This document shows positions 35,990 to 44,439 of a DNA stretch of 51,625 nt, in pieces; position 1 is the stretch's first letter, and each line of letters starts with the position of its first letter. This stretch comes from an uncultured Lachnospiraceae bacterium (GTDB lineage: Bacteria > Bacillota > Clostridia > Lachnospirales > Lachnospiraceae). The stretch is from the NCBI GenBank assembly GCA_934401915.1, contig CAKRSV010000015.1:1-51625 (forward strand). Direction: 5' to 3'. Made by a program: the position numbers and the translations under genes. The notes under the pieces are model-generated. The model saw only the letters and a program-made list of their open reading frames with translations, had not been told where the DNA came from and did no database searches.

Positions 35990-36026
35990 ATACGCCCCGC
36001 AGACTGTTGCGTTCTGCGAGGCGTAT
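35990..36026 (-). terminator. Hairpin after the nitroreductase gene
   Basis: 14-base arms (35990-36003 and 36013-36026, 13 of 14 paired, GC-rich) around a 9-nt loop, 13 bases behind the stop codon. The following minus-strand bases are only moderately T-rich, so termination strength is uncertain. Confidence 0.6.
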
Positions 36027-36039
36027 TGGCTCTGAAACA

Positions 36040-36561
36040 TCAGATATAATATACATAATTGTCTTTGCGGGGTGCTGCCTCTTTGGAGGGTTCTGCCTTA
36101 TAGCCTATCGCACAGTGACCGATGCCCTCGTAATTGCCCTGGATCCCAAGTTTTTCCAAGAGCTTCTTTCCAAACTCTCCTTCAAACTCCTCTTTTGCCC
36201 GGTGAATCCAGATGCTTCCCAGTCCAAGACTCTCCGCAGCGTTCATCAGATTTCCCATGACAAGCGATCCATCGTATTTATATGTCCCAATTTCCTTGTC
36301 TGCCAGCACGATGAGAATAACCGGCGCTCCATAAAAAGGATTGGTATTCGCACCCATAATTTTGGCATTCTCTGCGGAAAGCTGATCCCGTACCTCCTTA
36401 TCGGTTACCGCGATAATGATCGGACTCTGCTTTCCCATTCCCGTTGCCGCATAAGTCCCGGCTTTTACCACCGCCTGAATGTCTTCCTTCGGAACCATCT
36501 TATCTTTCACAAAATTTCTACAGCTTCTTCTGGTTTCCAGTACTTTTAATGTCTCGTTCAT
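36040..36561 (-). CDS. Nitroreductase family protein
   Basis: A 173-residue FMN-dependent oxidoreductase, started at the ATG at 36561 with GGGAGG ten bases upstream. Family pattern: LETRRSCRNFVKDKMVPKED at the N-terminus (FMN phosphate-binding Arg), AATGMGKQSP, GAPVILIVLADKE, NLMNAAESLGLGSIWIHRAK and a C-terminal GYKAEPSKEAAPRKDNYVYYI. It transfers hydride from NAD(P)H to nitro compounds, quinones or flavins. The size is that of small clostridial nitroreductases. It has its own promoter (36640-36668). Confidence 0.92.
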   Translation of the reverse strand: MNETLKVLETRRSCRNFVKDKMVPKEDIQAVVKAGTYAATGMGKQSPIIIAVTDKEVRDQLSAENAKIMGANTNPFYGAPVILIVLADKEIGTYKYDGSLVMGNLMNAAESLGLGSIWIHRAKEEFEGEFGKKLLEKLGIQGNYEGIGHCAIGYKAEPSKEAAPRKDNYVYYI

Positions 36562-36639
36562 TTTCCTGCCTCCCATCGCTATCGTTTCATGTGCTCTCTG
36601 GAATTTCAGCCTGTGCTCTTTTCTCCTTAAACCACCTTC

Positions 36640-36668
36640 ATTATACTGGGTACATCGTCTCAAATCAA
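36640..36668 (-). promoter_or_regulatory. Nitroreductase promoter
   Basis: Minus-strand TTGATT (36668-36663), 17 bp, TATAAT (36645-36640). Confidence 0.65.
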
Positions 36669-36751
36669 CCTGTCTTTTCCTGTAAACGCCGCGATTTCTC
36701 TGCAAATTCCATCTTGACGTGCATAGCTGTGCGCTCTATTCATCCGTTTTT

Positions 36752-37834
36752 TTACGCGGCTTCCTTTATCTTATATGATATTGTTCCTTTCAAGAGACAT
36801 CCCGCTCCAAGGCAAATATTGATTGCCAACACAACGTACCATATCTCATATATATCCTCCACAATTCCCGGCATGATCAGAAAAACCGGCATGGAATCTA
36901 CTAAAAGCCACGCGATCCCTCCAAAAAATATCCTTATCAACACAGGAATTCCCCAACATACGGCGGAAATAATCACTGCGCCAAAAGAACTGTCCTGATC
37001 TGCCGAGACACACAGCGTGACAGCGCACAGCGATAAGAGCGCCTGAAAAGAAAGTCCCAATAAAATGCCCACATATTTCATAAATGATACCGGTCGAAGC
37101 ATATGATGAGAAAGCACCATCCAGCATATATTTTCAAATCCCTTCAGACCATATATCATCCAGCATAAAGCCAGATCGATCAGCACAAACCACAGGAAAA
37201 CAAAAACAGTGAACGTAAAGGAAGCCAGAATTTTCGCAGGAACATCTTTTCTTCTTCCCTCTTCCGTGCTGAAAATGAGCGGCAGCATTTTCGTCTGGCT
37301 TTCCTCTGCAAAAACAGTCGATACTACACAAATAATCAATACACTTCCCAGAATCAGGCCAAACGGAAGCATCTCGACAAATACCTTCCATCCCGTTGTA
37401 TATGCCAAATAAGGTACTTTCCCGATTTCTGCATAGGCCTTCCCCAATTCCGTTTCCCCAAGCGAATATCTTTCTGTCGGAAGCACGCGATTTTCCCATG
37501 CGCCATCCGTAAAATATCTTATAACAAAATCATTCAGAAAGTTTCCATCTCTCCAACCGGGCATATTCTCCTCAAGTTTTGAAGGCAGACCATATTTTTC
37601 AACAATCTGGTTCACTTTTTCATCCGTCAGATCTCCCTCAAATTCTTCTGCGATCTTCCGATTTATCCGCACCGCTTCATAACCGGAATAGAACTTTCCG
37701 TCTACTGTGGCTATTTCTCCGCCCACTTCCGCAAATCCAAAATATAATAGCAGTAATCCTGTCGCTGCCAGCAATCCTATGTTGAATACCCTGTTTTGAA
37801 ACAGTTTGTAAAGCTCCATCCTATAAAGCCGCAT
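36752..37834 (-). CDS. ABC-2 type permease
   Basis: A 360-residue membrane protein with about six helices: TM1 near 16-35, a long extracellular segment (about 40-150), then helices from about 155 to the end. It starts RLYRMELYKLFQNRVFNIGL, the usual ABC-2 N-terminus. The ATG at 37834 overlaps the ATPase stop by 14 bases with GAAGGAG ahead of it, so the two are translationally coupled and form one exporter. Last gene of the sigma-factor operon. Substrate unknown; such pairs often export peptides or confer resistance to lantibiotics/bacitracin. Confidence 0.85.
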   Translation of the reverse strand: MRLYRMELYKLFQNRVFNIGLLAATGLLLLYFGFAEVGGEIATVDGKFYSGYEAVRINRKIAEEFEGDLTDEKVNQIVEKYGLPSKLEENMPGWRDGNFLNDFVIRYFTDGAWENRVLPTERYSLGETELGKAYAEIGKVPYLAYTTGWKVFVEMLPFGLILGSVLIICVVSTVFAEESQTKMLPLIFSTEEGRRKDVPAKILASFTFTVFVFLWFVLIDLALCWMIYGLKGFENICWMVLSHHMLRPVSFMKYVGILLGLSFQALLSLCAVTLCVSADQDSSFGAVIISAVCWGIPVLIRIFFGGIAWLLVDSMPVFLIMPGIVEDIYEIWYVVLAINICLGAGCLLKGTISYKIKEAA

Positions 37835-38711
37835 CTCCTTCTCCCTCTGCCGTCTGCGTAAGATAAAGATAGGCGTCTTCGAGCGTGCTTTTCACATGTT
37901 CGGCGTCTATCATCGGCCGTTCTTCTGAAACAATTCTCAGTTCCACATTTTCACCGCTGCTCCTCATATTGCTTACAATGTAAGTACCGTTTATCTTCTC
38001 CGCTTCCTCTTCCGATACTATACATTCCCAGACATGACCATGTACTTTTTCCGTAAGCTCTTTTTCTGTCCCTTCCTGAATGATCTCTCCATTTTTCATA
38101 ATGAGGATATGGTCAGCAATATAATCAATATCTGATACAATATGGGTAGAAAGCAAAACAATTCTGTTCTTTCCAAGCGAACTGATCACGTTGCGGAAAC
38201 GTACTCTCTCCTTGGGATCAAGTCCTGCCGTCGGCTCATCTAAGATCAGTATCTCGGGATCGTTCAAAAGTGCCTGGGCAATTCCTATTCTTCGTACCAT
38301 CCCCCCCGAAAAAGTCTTTAACTTTTTCTTTTTCGCTTTTTTTAGTTCTACCATATCTAAAAGCTCATCGATCCGACGGTCGGCATACTCTCCCGGCAGC
38401 GCCTTCAACGCCGCCATATACCGCAGAAAGCGTTCGGCTGTAAAGTCGCTATAATATCCAAAGTCCTGAGGCAGATATCCCAATAGTTTCCGATATTCAG
38501 CCCCCATGCCGGCGATATCCATATTATCACAGTAAATTCTTCCTCCGGTTGGCTGCAAAACACCGCAGAGCAATCGCATCAGCGTTGTTTTTCCCGCACC
38601 GTTTTCTCCCAGCAATCCATATACACCATTGGTAAATGTATAATTCACTTTTCTGACTGCCTCTTTATCCTTATACTTTTTCCGTATATCCATCAATTTT
38701 AGTTCGTGCAT
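37821..38711 (-). CDS. ABC transporter ATP-binding protein
   Basis: A 296-residue ATPase started at ATG 38711 (AGAGG upstream); the frame runs much further upstream but there overlaps the preceding gene and is not coding. Walker A GLLGENGAGKTTLMR, Q-loop YLPQDFGYYSDF, signature FSGGMVRRIGIAQALL, Walker B ILILDEPTAGLDP and switch His LLSTHIVSDI are all present. A C-terminal extension of about 80 residues follows, as in BcrA/CcmA-type exporters. It begins within the end of the membrane-protein gene (13-base overlap) and drives the ABC-2 permease. Confidence 0.93.
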   Translation of the reverse strand: MHELKLMDIRKKYKDKEAVRKVNYTFTNGVYGLLGENGAGKTTLMRLLCGVLQPTGGRIYCDNMDIAGMGAEYRKLLGYLPQDFGYYSDFTAERFLRYMAALKALPGEYADRRIDELLDMVELKKAKKKKLKTFSGGMVRRIGIAQALLNDPEILILDEPTAGLDPKERVRFRNVISSLGKNRIVLLSTHIVSDIDYIADHILIMKNGEIIQEGTEKELTEKVHGHVWECIVSEEEAEKINGTYIVSNMRSSGENVELRIVSEERPMIDAEHVKSTLEDAYLYLTQTAEGEGDAAL

Positions 38712-39463
38712 AATACCTCTCCGTTTTCTATTCTGCTTAGCAGTCTTTTTATCTGCATGACAAATAAGAATCCTGCCAGCAAAAATGCTACCGCCCACAC
38801 CCAAAGCGCCGTTGTCAAAAAGATTGCCGGAACCGTACCAGCCGCTCCATAACTGATTGATAAAAGGGCTGTACTCATGCCAAATAAAAGCGATTTTTTC
38901 CCACCTGCTTTCATTGATAAAATTCCCAACGCAATGATATTGGATAGCAGATAGGGCGTCAAAAGATACAGTCCCATCTGCAACAGCCCCACGTTCCAGT
39001 GATCGTTCAAATAGCACGTGATCAAAAGTAATACGGCAACATTTACCACGCCAAGCAACACCAACCATGCTGCGACACACTGTTTTGTATTGAAATAACA
39101 GCTCTCTCTCAGCTCTCCCATTTTTCCAAAGAACAGCTTATCGATCACACAAATGGATGCCACACTAAGGATGCCCGCCCCGACCATACACACTGTGATC
39201 ATGTCATTCCGATTCATTCCCCCATACTGCAATCCGGCAAGGACAATCATTCCAACACAGATAAATGCCATATAAACACCCCAAAATAACTTATCCAGAT
39301 ATAAAAACTGCTGAAACAAAATATTACCCGCGGAAATCACCGGTATCCTCGGCTTTTCCATTTCCCTGAGCATTGCCTGATATGCCTTTTGTTTTCTTGC
39401 TTTATCAACCGGCGTTTGTTCGTCTGCTTTTGTAAAAAGATCCTTTATTTCGCTATTTCTCAT
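38699..39463 (-). CDS. Membrane protein, probable anti-sigma factor
   Basis: A 254-residue protein. A cytoplasmic N-terminus of about 60 residues (EIKDLFTKADEQTPVDKARK) is followed by six to seven TM helices. I prefer the ATG at 39463 because GGAG in the end of the sigma-factor gene is then seven bases away. It lies between an ECF sigma gene and an ABC exporter and overlaps both. By position it should hold the sigma factor at the membrane until a signal arrives; the family itself is not one I can name and no zinc-finger HHCC motif is seen. Confidence 0.65.
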   Translation of the reverse strand: MRNSEIKDLFTKADEQTPVDKARKQKAYQAMLREMEKPRIPVISAGNILFQQFLYLDKLFWGVYMAFICVGMIVLAGLQYGGMNRNDMITVCMVGAGILSVASICVIDKLFFGKMGELRESCYFNTKQCVAAWLVLLGVVNVAVLLLITCYLNDHWNVGLLQMGLYLLTPYLLSNIIALGILSMKAGGKKSLLFGMSTALLSISYGAAGTVPAIFLTTALWVWAVAFLLAGFLFVMQIKRLLSRIENGEVLCTN

Positions 39464-39983
39464 TGTCATTCTCCATTAGCTTTTTCAAATGCTCTATCCC
39501 TAATCGAAATCTTGACTTTGCGGTAGAAACGCTGCACCCCATAATTTTTGCAATATCTTTAAATTTCATCTCTTCATAGATACGCAGAAGAATGACTTCC
39601 CGTATGTCCTGTGAAAGCTCCTTCAGCAGCGCCCTCAGATAAATCGCATTCTCCGCCCCGGCCAGCAGGTCTTTGTGGTTTGGGATCCTATCCACCTCCT
39701 CCCCTCTGACCACCGCGATCTTTTCTTTTTTCTCCTGGAAATAATTAAAGCACAGGTTTCTTGCGATCGTCAGGAGATAGCCTTTGAGATTGTTATGGCG
39801 ATAAGACGCTCCATATTTCATAAATTTCAAAAAAGTCTCCTGTGTAATGTCGTAAGCATCCTCTTCTGTCTGAATCATATATAAACAAAAACGATAGATA
39901 TCCGCATAGTATTGTTCGATAATGATACTGGTTGCTTCTTTATTTCCGCTATGCACTTTTTGAATCAGTTCGCTGTTTTTCAT
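39453..39983 (-). CDS. ECF-type RNA polymerase sigma factor
   Basis: A 176-residue group IV sigma factor. Region 2: EQYYADIYRFCLYMIQTEED, then DITQETFLKFMKYG for -10 recognition; region 4: LRALLKELSQDIREVILLRI with the HTH EMKFKDIAKIMGCSVSTAKS for -35 recognition. There is no region 1 or 3. GGAG precedes the ATG. It heads a four-gene overlapping operon (sigma, membrane protein, ABC ATPase, permease). ECF factors usually read their own promoter; AACTTTTTT at 40037-40049 may be its -35. Confidence 0.93.
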   Translation of the reverse strand: MKNSELIQKVHSGNKEATSIIIEQYYADIYRFCLYMIQTEEDAYDITQETFLKFMKYGASYRHNNLKGYLLTIARNLCFNYFQEKKEKIAVVRGEEVDRIPNHKDLLAGAENAIYLRALLKELSQDIREVILLRIYEEMKFKDIAKIMGCSVSTAKSRFRLGIEHLKKLMENDNEK

Positions 39984-40036
39984 AGCGGTTTCTCCAATTC
40001 CAAAATGTCTTACACCCTATATAACCATAACCAGAT

Positions 40037-40049
40037 GAAAAAAGTTCAC
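40037..40049 (-). promoter_or_regulatory. Candidate ECF autoregulated -35 element
   Basis: Minus strand GTGAACTTTTTTC about 55 bases ahead of the sigma-factor start, with TTATATAGGG downstream as a possible -10/start region. It resembles AAC-type ECF -35 boxes; the assignment is by resemblance only. Confidence 0.35.
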
Positions 40050-40094
40050 TATAAAACTGTTTTTTCTCTCAGTCTCCATTACTGACCAGACGCG

Positions 40095-40139
40095 ATAAAG
40101 AAAAGTCCCATAAATATATTTACAGGGCTTTTCTTTATT
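40095..40139. terminator. Bidirectional hairpin terminator
   Basis: Arms ATAAAGAAAAGTCCC (40095-40109) and GGGCTTTTCTTTAT (40126-40139) pair with one bulge around an AT-rich loop. T-rich ends occur in both directions. It separates the CPBP region from the sigma operon. Confidence 0.7.
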
Positions 40140-40140
40140 A

Positions 40141-40257
40141 TCATAATATCAGATTGTCTTGCAGGCAATCACGAAACCAGTTTCGATCCACTTCCCTGCG
40201 CTTTACTACTATTTTCCTCCTCCGTTCATGGATACTCTTTTTCTTTGACAGATCCAT
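40141..40257 (-). CDS. Short 38-codon ORF, doubtful
   Basis: ATG at 40257 lies a few bases behind the CPBP remnant's stop and TGA is at 40141. The product is very basic (KSIHERRRKIVVKRREVDR) and is not recognised. The GGAGGAGG inside it suggests a start of something further in, but no start codon fits. Possibly a gene remnant. Confidence 0.22.
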   Translation of the reverse strand: MDLSKKKSIHERRRKIVVKRREVDRNWFRDCLQDNLIL

Positions 40258-40261
40258 ACCG

Positions 40262-40995
40262 TTATTTATTCTCTTCTCCCTCTTTAATCATCGCAATCTG
40301 CTCTTTCACTTCTTTTTCAAATTTTCTGGAGAATATTACATATAATATGATGATTGCAAAAAAGACCATATTGGCATAGCAGATCAGCACACCGACCTCC
40401 GTCGTGTACGAAGACAGTAACTGGCTGCCTGTCAGATTGCTAAACATATGCACCATACAAATCCCAGTATCGTCGAAGCCCCCAGAAAGCCGAACCGAAC
40501 TAACAGTTTATCAAGTGCATACCCTCTCCAGCCAAATTTTTCATTCAATGGACCGGAGATAAGCGAGATCAATAAAACCAACGGCAGCATGAGCGGATTC
40601 TTTATAATAGCATGTAAAAAATCCATTGTATGTATATCGCAGTTCAATACCCCAACGCCTATCAACAGGCTTATGACTGTTATAACTGAAAAAATACAGA
40701 TCGTGATCAGCGGCCATTTCCATCCCATATAACAGAAACTGAAACATCTATAAAAATAATCTTTTCTCTTCTCCCCGGGATAGGTAAAAAAGACCAGAAA
40801 CAATGCCACGACAGAAGGCGCACCACCACCAAAATAAAACACAAAAGTACCTGCCGGCGTACCTGTAAGACCGAATAGCACCGGTATAAACCCACATACC
40901 CACGTCCATAAGAGTGTAATCACAAAAAAGAGTATCAAGTATCTACTCGACCTAATAAAAAATGTCCGGCACCAGAACCCTTTAACTTCTGCCAT
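40262..40995 (-). pseudogene. CPBP (CAAX protease-like) gene with internal deletion and frameshift
   Basis: The first 185 codons read a CPBP membrane protease: RYLILFFVITLLWTWVCGFI, five helices, and the first active-site motif as GPLNEKFGWRGYALDKLL. The protein then runs ILGFVWCI and drops out of frame, just where the family continues WHLP. The other frame reads VHMFSNLTGSQLLSSYTTEV and a final TM helix to the stop at 40262, which is a normal CPBP C-terminus. About 40 residues with the second and third catalytic motifs are missing. The join lies in TGGTGCAT, readable in both frames. Members cut prenylated or other membrane substrates or act in bacteriocin immunity. Note that Glu-Glu of motif 1 appears as Asn-Glu. 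Confidence 0.8.
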
Positions 40996-41128
40996 TCTCA
41001 CTGCCGACCAGAAACCGTTCTTCCGTTCTCAATTTCTGGATGATACGTGCTGCCTGGCTGCTCTGCTTGGGATATTCCACGGTCACAGTTAATTCCACAT
41101 CGGGATTTTCCTTGAGTATCAGTTTCAT
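40982..41128 (-). pseudogene. LytTR-type regulator, 3'-truncated
   Basis: ATG at 41128 has GGAGGTGG upstream and a good promoter. The 48-residue product (KLILKENPDVELTVTVEYPK, then IIQKLRTEERFLVGSENGR) matches the N-terminal part of small one-domain LytTR regulators of about 145 residues, up to the place where the LytTR DNA-binding fold would begin. It then stops where the CPBP gene begins, and their ends overlap by 14 bases. The DNA-binding part is lost, probably by a deletion that fused the two genes. Confidence 0.6.
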
Positions 41129-41147
41129 TGCGCCACCTCCGGTTCCT

Positions 41148-41176
41148 ATCATATCTATCGGTTTATCCGATTTCAA
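41148..41176 (-). promoter_or_regulatory. Promoter of the LytTR remnant / CPBP unit
   Basis: Minus-strand TTGAAA (41176-41171), 17 bp, TATGAT (41153-41148); a short repeat TCGGATAAACCGA lies in the spacer. Confidence 0.6.
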
Positions 41177-41218
41177 TCACCTTGCAACTGAGCTGCAAAA
41201 TGGTGCTGCTTAGTTACA

Positions 41219-41256
41219 GAAAAACAGCGGCTCTGAAAATCAAAGCCACTGTTTTC
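41219..41256 (-). terminator. Terminator after the lipoprotein gene
   Basis: 15-bp arms (AAACAGTGGCTTTGA with TCAGAGCCGCTGTTT, one mismatch) around a 3-nt loop, followed by a T-rich run on the minus strand. Confidence 0.85.
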
Positions 41257-41285
41257 CTTTTGCCGTTGCCCGACAGTTTGGCAAC

Positions 41286-42089
41286 CTATTTTGCATACTG
41301 TCCTAATTCCTGCGCGTCTGTTTCCACAAGTTTTTCAATGTTGCCGTTTTTGTCTCGATCAACTTTAAGATTGACGCCGTTGCTTACGCCATTATCGTAA
41401 TAGGTCGTGTAACCTGCATCATAAAAAATGTGGATTGCCTTTCCATCATACATCCATGTATGAGCGGTTTGATCATAGGAAACGCCAAATTCAGCATAGG
41501 CCTCCAGCGATTTGTCAAGTTCGTCCGGATTACCTATCTCAAAGCAATCGCTGTCGCCAGTAAAACCGGCTGCTTCAAATTCCGCCCTGAGTTTGTCATG
41601 CTGTTCTGTCCTGGCTTTGAAATCAGCATCCGAAGACTGTTTCACCCCGGTCAGAATACCATTGTCATCTCTAACTGACTCCACATCGATCACACCGCCA
41701 TCGAAGAAGAACGATCTTGTGTCCTCAGCACTCAGTTGGTCGTTAAAGCAACGTACAATTTGACCATTATATGAGAAACGGTTGTTCTCCTTATCGTAGA
41801 TCATGCCGTAGGGTTCATAAATGGAATATTGTTCTGCAATTTCATCCCGACGAGCTTTTTCGGCTTTCGCTTGTTCGTCCGGAGAAATTACTTCATTGCT
41901 TTCATAAGCCTCTGCCGTGGAAGCGGAAGCTGTGAACGTGTCTCCGCTGCTATATGCCTGTTCCTCCGGGCTCAAACTGTTTGCTGTCAATTCCTCAGGC
42001 TTCTGCGTATTGGCTGCACAACCACTCAGTGTTGATGATATACAGAGCGCCGTAACCAGTACGAAATTTTTAATATGCTGTTTTTTCAT
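41286..42089 (-). CDS. Lipoprotein related to the tail domain of M56/BlaR1-type proteins
   Basis: A 267-residue lipoprotein: KKQHIKNFVLVTALCISSTL signal, lipobox TLSGCAA (Cys about 24), a disordered linker, then about 90-150 with YEPYGMIYDKENNRFSYNGQ, VRCFNDQL and FFDGGVIDVESVRDDNG. This block resembles the extracellular tail of M56-family (BlaR1/MecR1-like) sensors, here without the peptidase. A second copy of the pattern follows (FGVSYDQTAHTWMYDGKAIH), so the domain looks duplicated. The gene lies behind a two-component system, separated by a terminator, and may be its target or signal partner. Confidence 0.7.
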   Translation of the reverse strand: MKKQHIKNFVLVTALCISSTLSGCAANTQKPEELTANSLSPEEQAYSSGDTFTASASTAEAYESNEVISPDEQAKAEKARRDEIAEQYSIYEPYGMIYDKENNRFSYNGQIVRCFNDQLSAEDTRSFFFDGGVIDVESVRDDNGILTGVKQSSDADFKARTEQHDKLRAEFEAAGFTGDSDCFEIGNPDELDKSLEAYAEFGVSYDQTAHTWMYDGKAIHIFYDAGYTTYYDNGVSNGVNLKVDRDKNGNIEKLVETDAQELGQYAK

Positions 42090-42180
42090 GTTTGAAACAA
42101 CTCCTTTCTGTTGATGATTTTATGTTACAAAAACTTTTTGGGATACCATTGTGATAAATGTGTTTTTTATGTGTAATTTA

Positions 42181-42221
42181 GAAAAAGCATGGGACGGTAC
42201 TCATTACCGCCCCATGCTTTC
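42181..42221 (-). terminator. Terminator after the second kinase gene
   Basis: Strong hairpin AAAGCATGGGGCGGTA / TACCGTCCCATGCTTT, loop of 5, followed by T's on the minus strand. It overlaps the kinase stop codon. Confidence 0.9.
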
Positions 42222-43638
42222 AGAATTGAATTGTAAATAAGACGCCTTTTTCGGTGTTTTCTATACTGTATTCTGCCTGATGTTGTTCCAGAATTGTTTT
42301 GACAATGTATAAACCCAAACCGCTCCCGCCAGTTCTTTTATTGCGCGAATGATCTACTCTGTAAAAGGCATCAAACAACTTCGAAATCTCTGTATCAGGA
42401 AGATGAACCCCTGTATTTTCCAACCGGAACTGGACCGCTCCATCTTTTACAAATGCGCTTAGGTAGATGGCACTCCCTTCCGGCGAATAGGCAACCGCAT
42501 TAGAGACCAGATTGTTGATCACCTTTTGGATCAATGCCTTATCGCCAACAATACACAAATCGGGAGAAATAGTTTCCTTCCACTCAATGCTCTTTTGGAT
42601 AATCAAATCTTCAAACAGTGCGTATTCCCGTTTGAGCATATCTGAAAATTGAATTGTTTCTTTTTTCAATTCGACATTTGAACATTTGATACGGGAAACG
42701 GTCAAAATTTCCTGCACCATATTTTCCATTGTATTGATAACTTCCAGAGAGCGGACTAAATATTTGTTACGGTCCTGATAATCTCCAATATTCAAAAGCA
42801 TGCCCTCTGTCTGTCCCTTGATAACTGTAATAGGTGTTTTCAGTTCGTGGGAAACGGCGGAGAAGAAATCTAATTGCGCCTGCTCCAATGCACGCTCCCG
42901 TTCAATATCCGCCTGCAGCTTCTCATTCGCACATTTCAAATCTGTCATAGACGCAGATAGCTTCTGTGACATTTCATTTAAGCTATGCGCTAATATCCCA
43001 AGCTCATCTGTTCGATTTTCCTCACATTGCCAGTTAAAATCCAGTTCTGCCATTCTTTTTGATACGTTACTGATACGCAGAACGGGTCTGGTCACATAAT
43101 GGGAATATACGCTGGACGCCAATACAGCAACCACTAGGATTACAAATATCAAAATGAGAAAAATCCCACCCAGGGTCTCTTTTAACAGATTGATTTCCTG
43201 TGCACTGCCTGCAACGGTCAATGTATGGGTATCCTCCATATCTGCAAACGTAAAAATATAGTTATGTGTTGCCCGATATGCTTCCGGATCATTGGTTTCA
43301 ATCGCTATACCACGTGTGACGAGAACAGGAAATGCTGTACTGTTTTGTGATGGAAGCTCGATTTCGCGATTGGAAGAATCAAATAATTGAATTAACACAC
43401 CATTTTGATTCATCAGAAATTCATCAAAAAGATTACCACTTTCTATCGGGGTACATTTTTCTACTTCTGTAAGAAGTGAATTGACTGCGCTATCCAAACT
43501 TGCGTCAAGTGATGTACTATAAGTTTTGGGAAGAAGCCATGAAATAACACCATAGGTTATCACACAGCAAAGGATGGTCAATAAAAAAGTGACAATAAAT
43601 ATCTTCGCAAACAAACTGCTCTTATTTTTCTTTATCAA
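42220..43638 (-). CDS. Sensor histidine kinase
   Basis: A 472-residue membrane kinase that starts at a TTG (43638) with AGGA upstream and overlaps the end of the response regulator gene by 17 bases. TM1 (about 12-34), an extracellular domain of about 120 residues, TM2 (about 160-183), HAMP, H-box FFSAVSHELKTPITVIKGQ (phosphoacceptor His), N-box NNLVSNAVAYSPEG, G-box RTGGSGLGLYIVKTIL. All elements of an active kinase are present. It pairs with the regulator at 43622-44293. Confidence 0.94.
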   Translation of the reverse strand: MIKKNKSSLFAKIFIVTFLLTILCCVITYGVISWLLPKTYSTSLDASLDSAVNSLLTEVEKCTPIESGNLFDEFLMNQNGVLIQLFDSSNREIELPSQNSTAFPVLVTRGIAIETNDPEAYRATHNYIFTFADMEDTHTLTVAGSAQEINLLKETLGGIFLILIFVILVVAVLASSVYSHYVTRPVLRISNVSKRMAELDFNWQCEENRTDELGILAHSLNEMSQKLSASMTDLKCANEKLQADIERERALEQAQLDFFSAVSHELKTPITVIKGQTEGMLLNIGDYQDRNKYLVRSLEVINTMENMVQEILTVSRIKCSNVELKKETIQFSDMLKREYALFEDLIIQKSIEWKETISPDLCIVGDKALIQKVINNLVSNAVAYSPEGSAIYLSAFVKDGAVQFRLENTGVHLPDTEISKLFDAFYRVDHSRNKRTGGSGLGLYIVKTILEQHQAEYSIENTEKGVLFTIQF

Positions 43639-44293
43639 TTTTATATCCTACCCCTCTGATTGTCTGGATAAAATCAATACCCAGTTTTTTCCTCAAATTT
43701 TTAATGTGTGTATCAACAACACGCTCATCACCGTAAAAATCATATTTCCAAAGACGCTCCAACAGATTTTGCCGGGTGAGAACACGTCCCTGATTCAAAA
43801 GCAATTCCCGTAATATCTCAAACTCTCGCTGTGTCAGTTCATACGATTCCCCATTTACGAAAGCAGAATAACTGTCTAAATCTAAAACAAAATTTTTATA
43901 CGCAATAGATTGATGTTCCTGACTCTGATTTATTGCACTTCGTCGCAAAACAGCCGCTATTTTACGAATAAGAACAGGCATAGAAAATGGCTTCGTAATA
44001 TAATCGTCCACTTGCAAATCCAAACCGCGAATCTGTTCCTCTTCACCATTTAATGCAGTCAACATAATGATAGGAACCTGCGATTGTTTGCGAATCAGCT
44101 CGCAGACCGCAAAGCCATCAATTTTAGGCAGCATTATATCAAGCAATATTAAATCAAATTGTACACTTGAAAAAGCAGAAAGAGCCTCCACACCATCCTT
44201 TGCCAAAACAATACTGTATCCCGCCTCCTGCAGAAAGTTTTTGAGTAATTCTTGAATATCCAAATCATCCTCAACAACTAAAATCTTTTGCAT
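43622..44293 (-). CDS. OmpR-family response regulator
   Basis: A 223-residue receiver plus winged helix. Receiver: EDD at 8-10, phosphoacceptor Asp in LILLDIMLPKIDGFA, Thr in IIMLTALNG, Lys in YITKPFSM. DNA-binding domain: ELTQREFEILRELLLNQG and ERVVDTHIKNLRKKLG, then the GVGYKI wing. An ideal GGAGGTGAT lies before the ATG, and a promoter is at 44366-44394. First gene of a regulator-kinase operon closed by the terminator at 42181-42221. The DNA is visibly more AT-rich than the export block, so it may be acquired. Confidence 0.95.
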   Translation of the reverse strand: MQKILVVEDDLDIQELLKNFLQEAGYSIVLAKDGVEALSAFSSVQFDLILLDIMLPKIDGFAVCELIRKQSQVPIIMLTALNGEEEQIRGLDLQVDDYITKPFSMPVLIRKIAAVLRRSAINQSQEHQSIAYKNFVLDLDSYSAFVNGESYELTQREFEILRELLLNQGRVLTRQNLLERLWKYDFYGDERVVDTHIKNLRKKLGIDFIQTIRGVGYKIDKEK

Positions 44294-44365
44294 GGTATCA
44301 CCTCCATAGATAGCTTATCACAGGATTTTGTGATTAAAGTGTAGTTTTCAAATTTTCTTTCTGCT

Positions 44366-44394
44366 ATTATACTTTTTTATTTGCCCACCCGCAA
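44366..44394 (-). promoter_or_regulatory. Promoter of the two-component operon
   Basis: Minus-strand TTGCGG (44394-44389), 17 bp, TATAAT (44371-44366), about 75 bases ahead of the regulator start. Confidence 0.6.
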
Positions 44395-44439
44395 AGGCTA
44401 TCGTCACCTAACACGGGTAATGCGTGTTTTTACACCTGC

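Noticed and set aside
38712..39080. N-terminal extension of the ABC ATPase frame
   Set aside because: It overlaps the preceding membrane-protein gene for over 360 bases and has no ABC similarity; the ATG at 38711 gives a normal ATPase.
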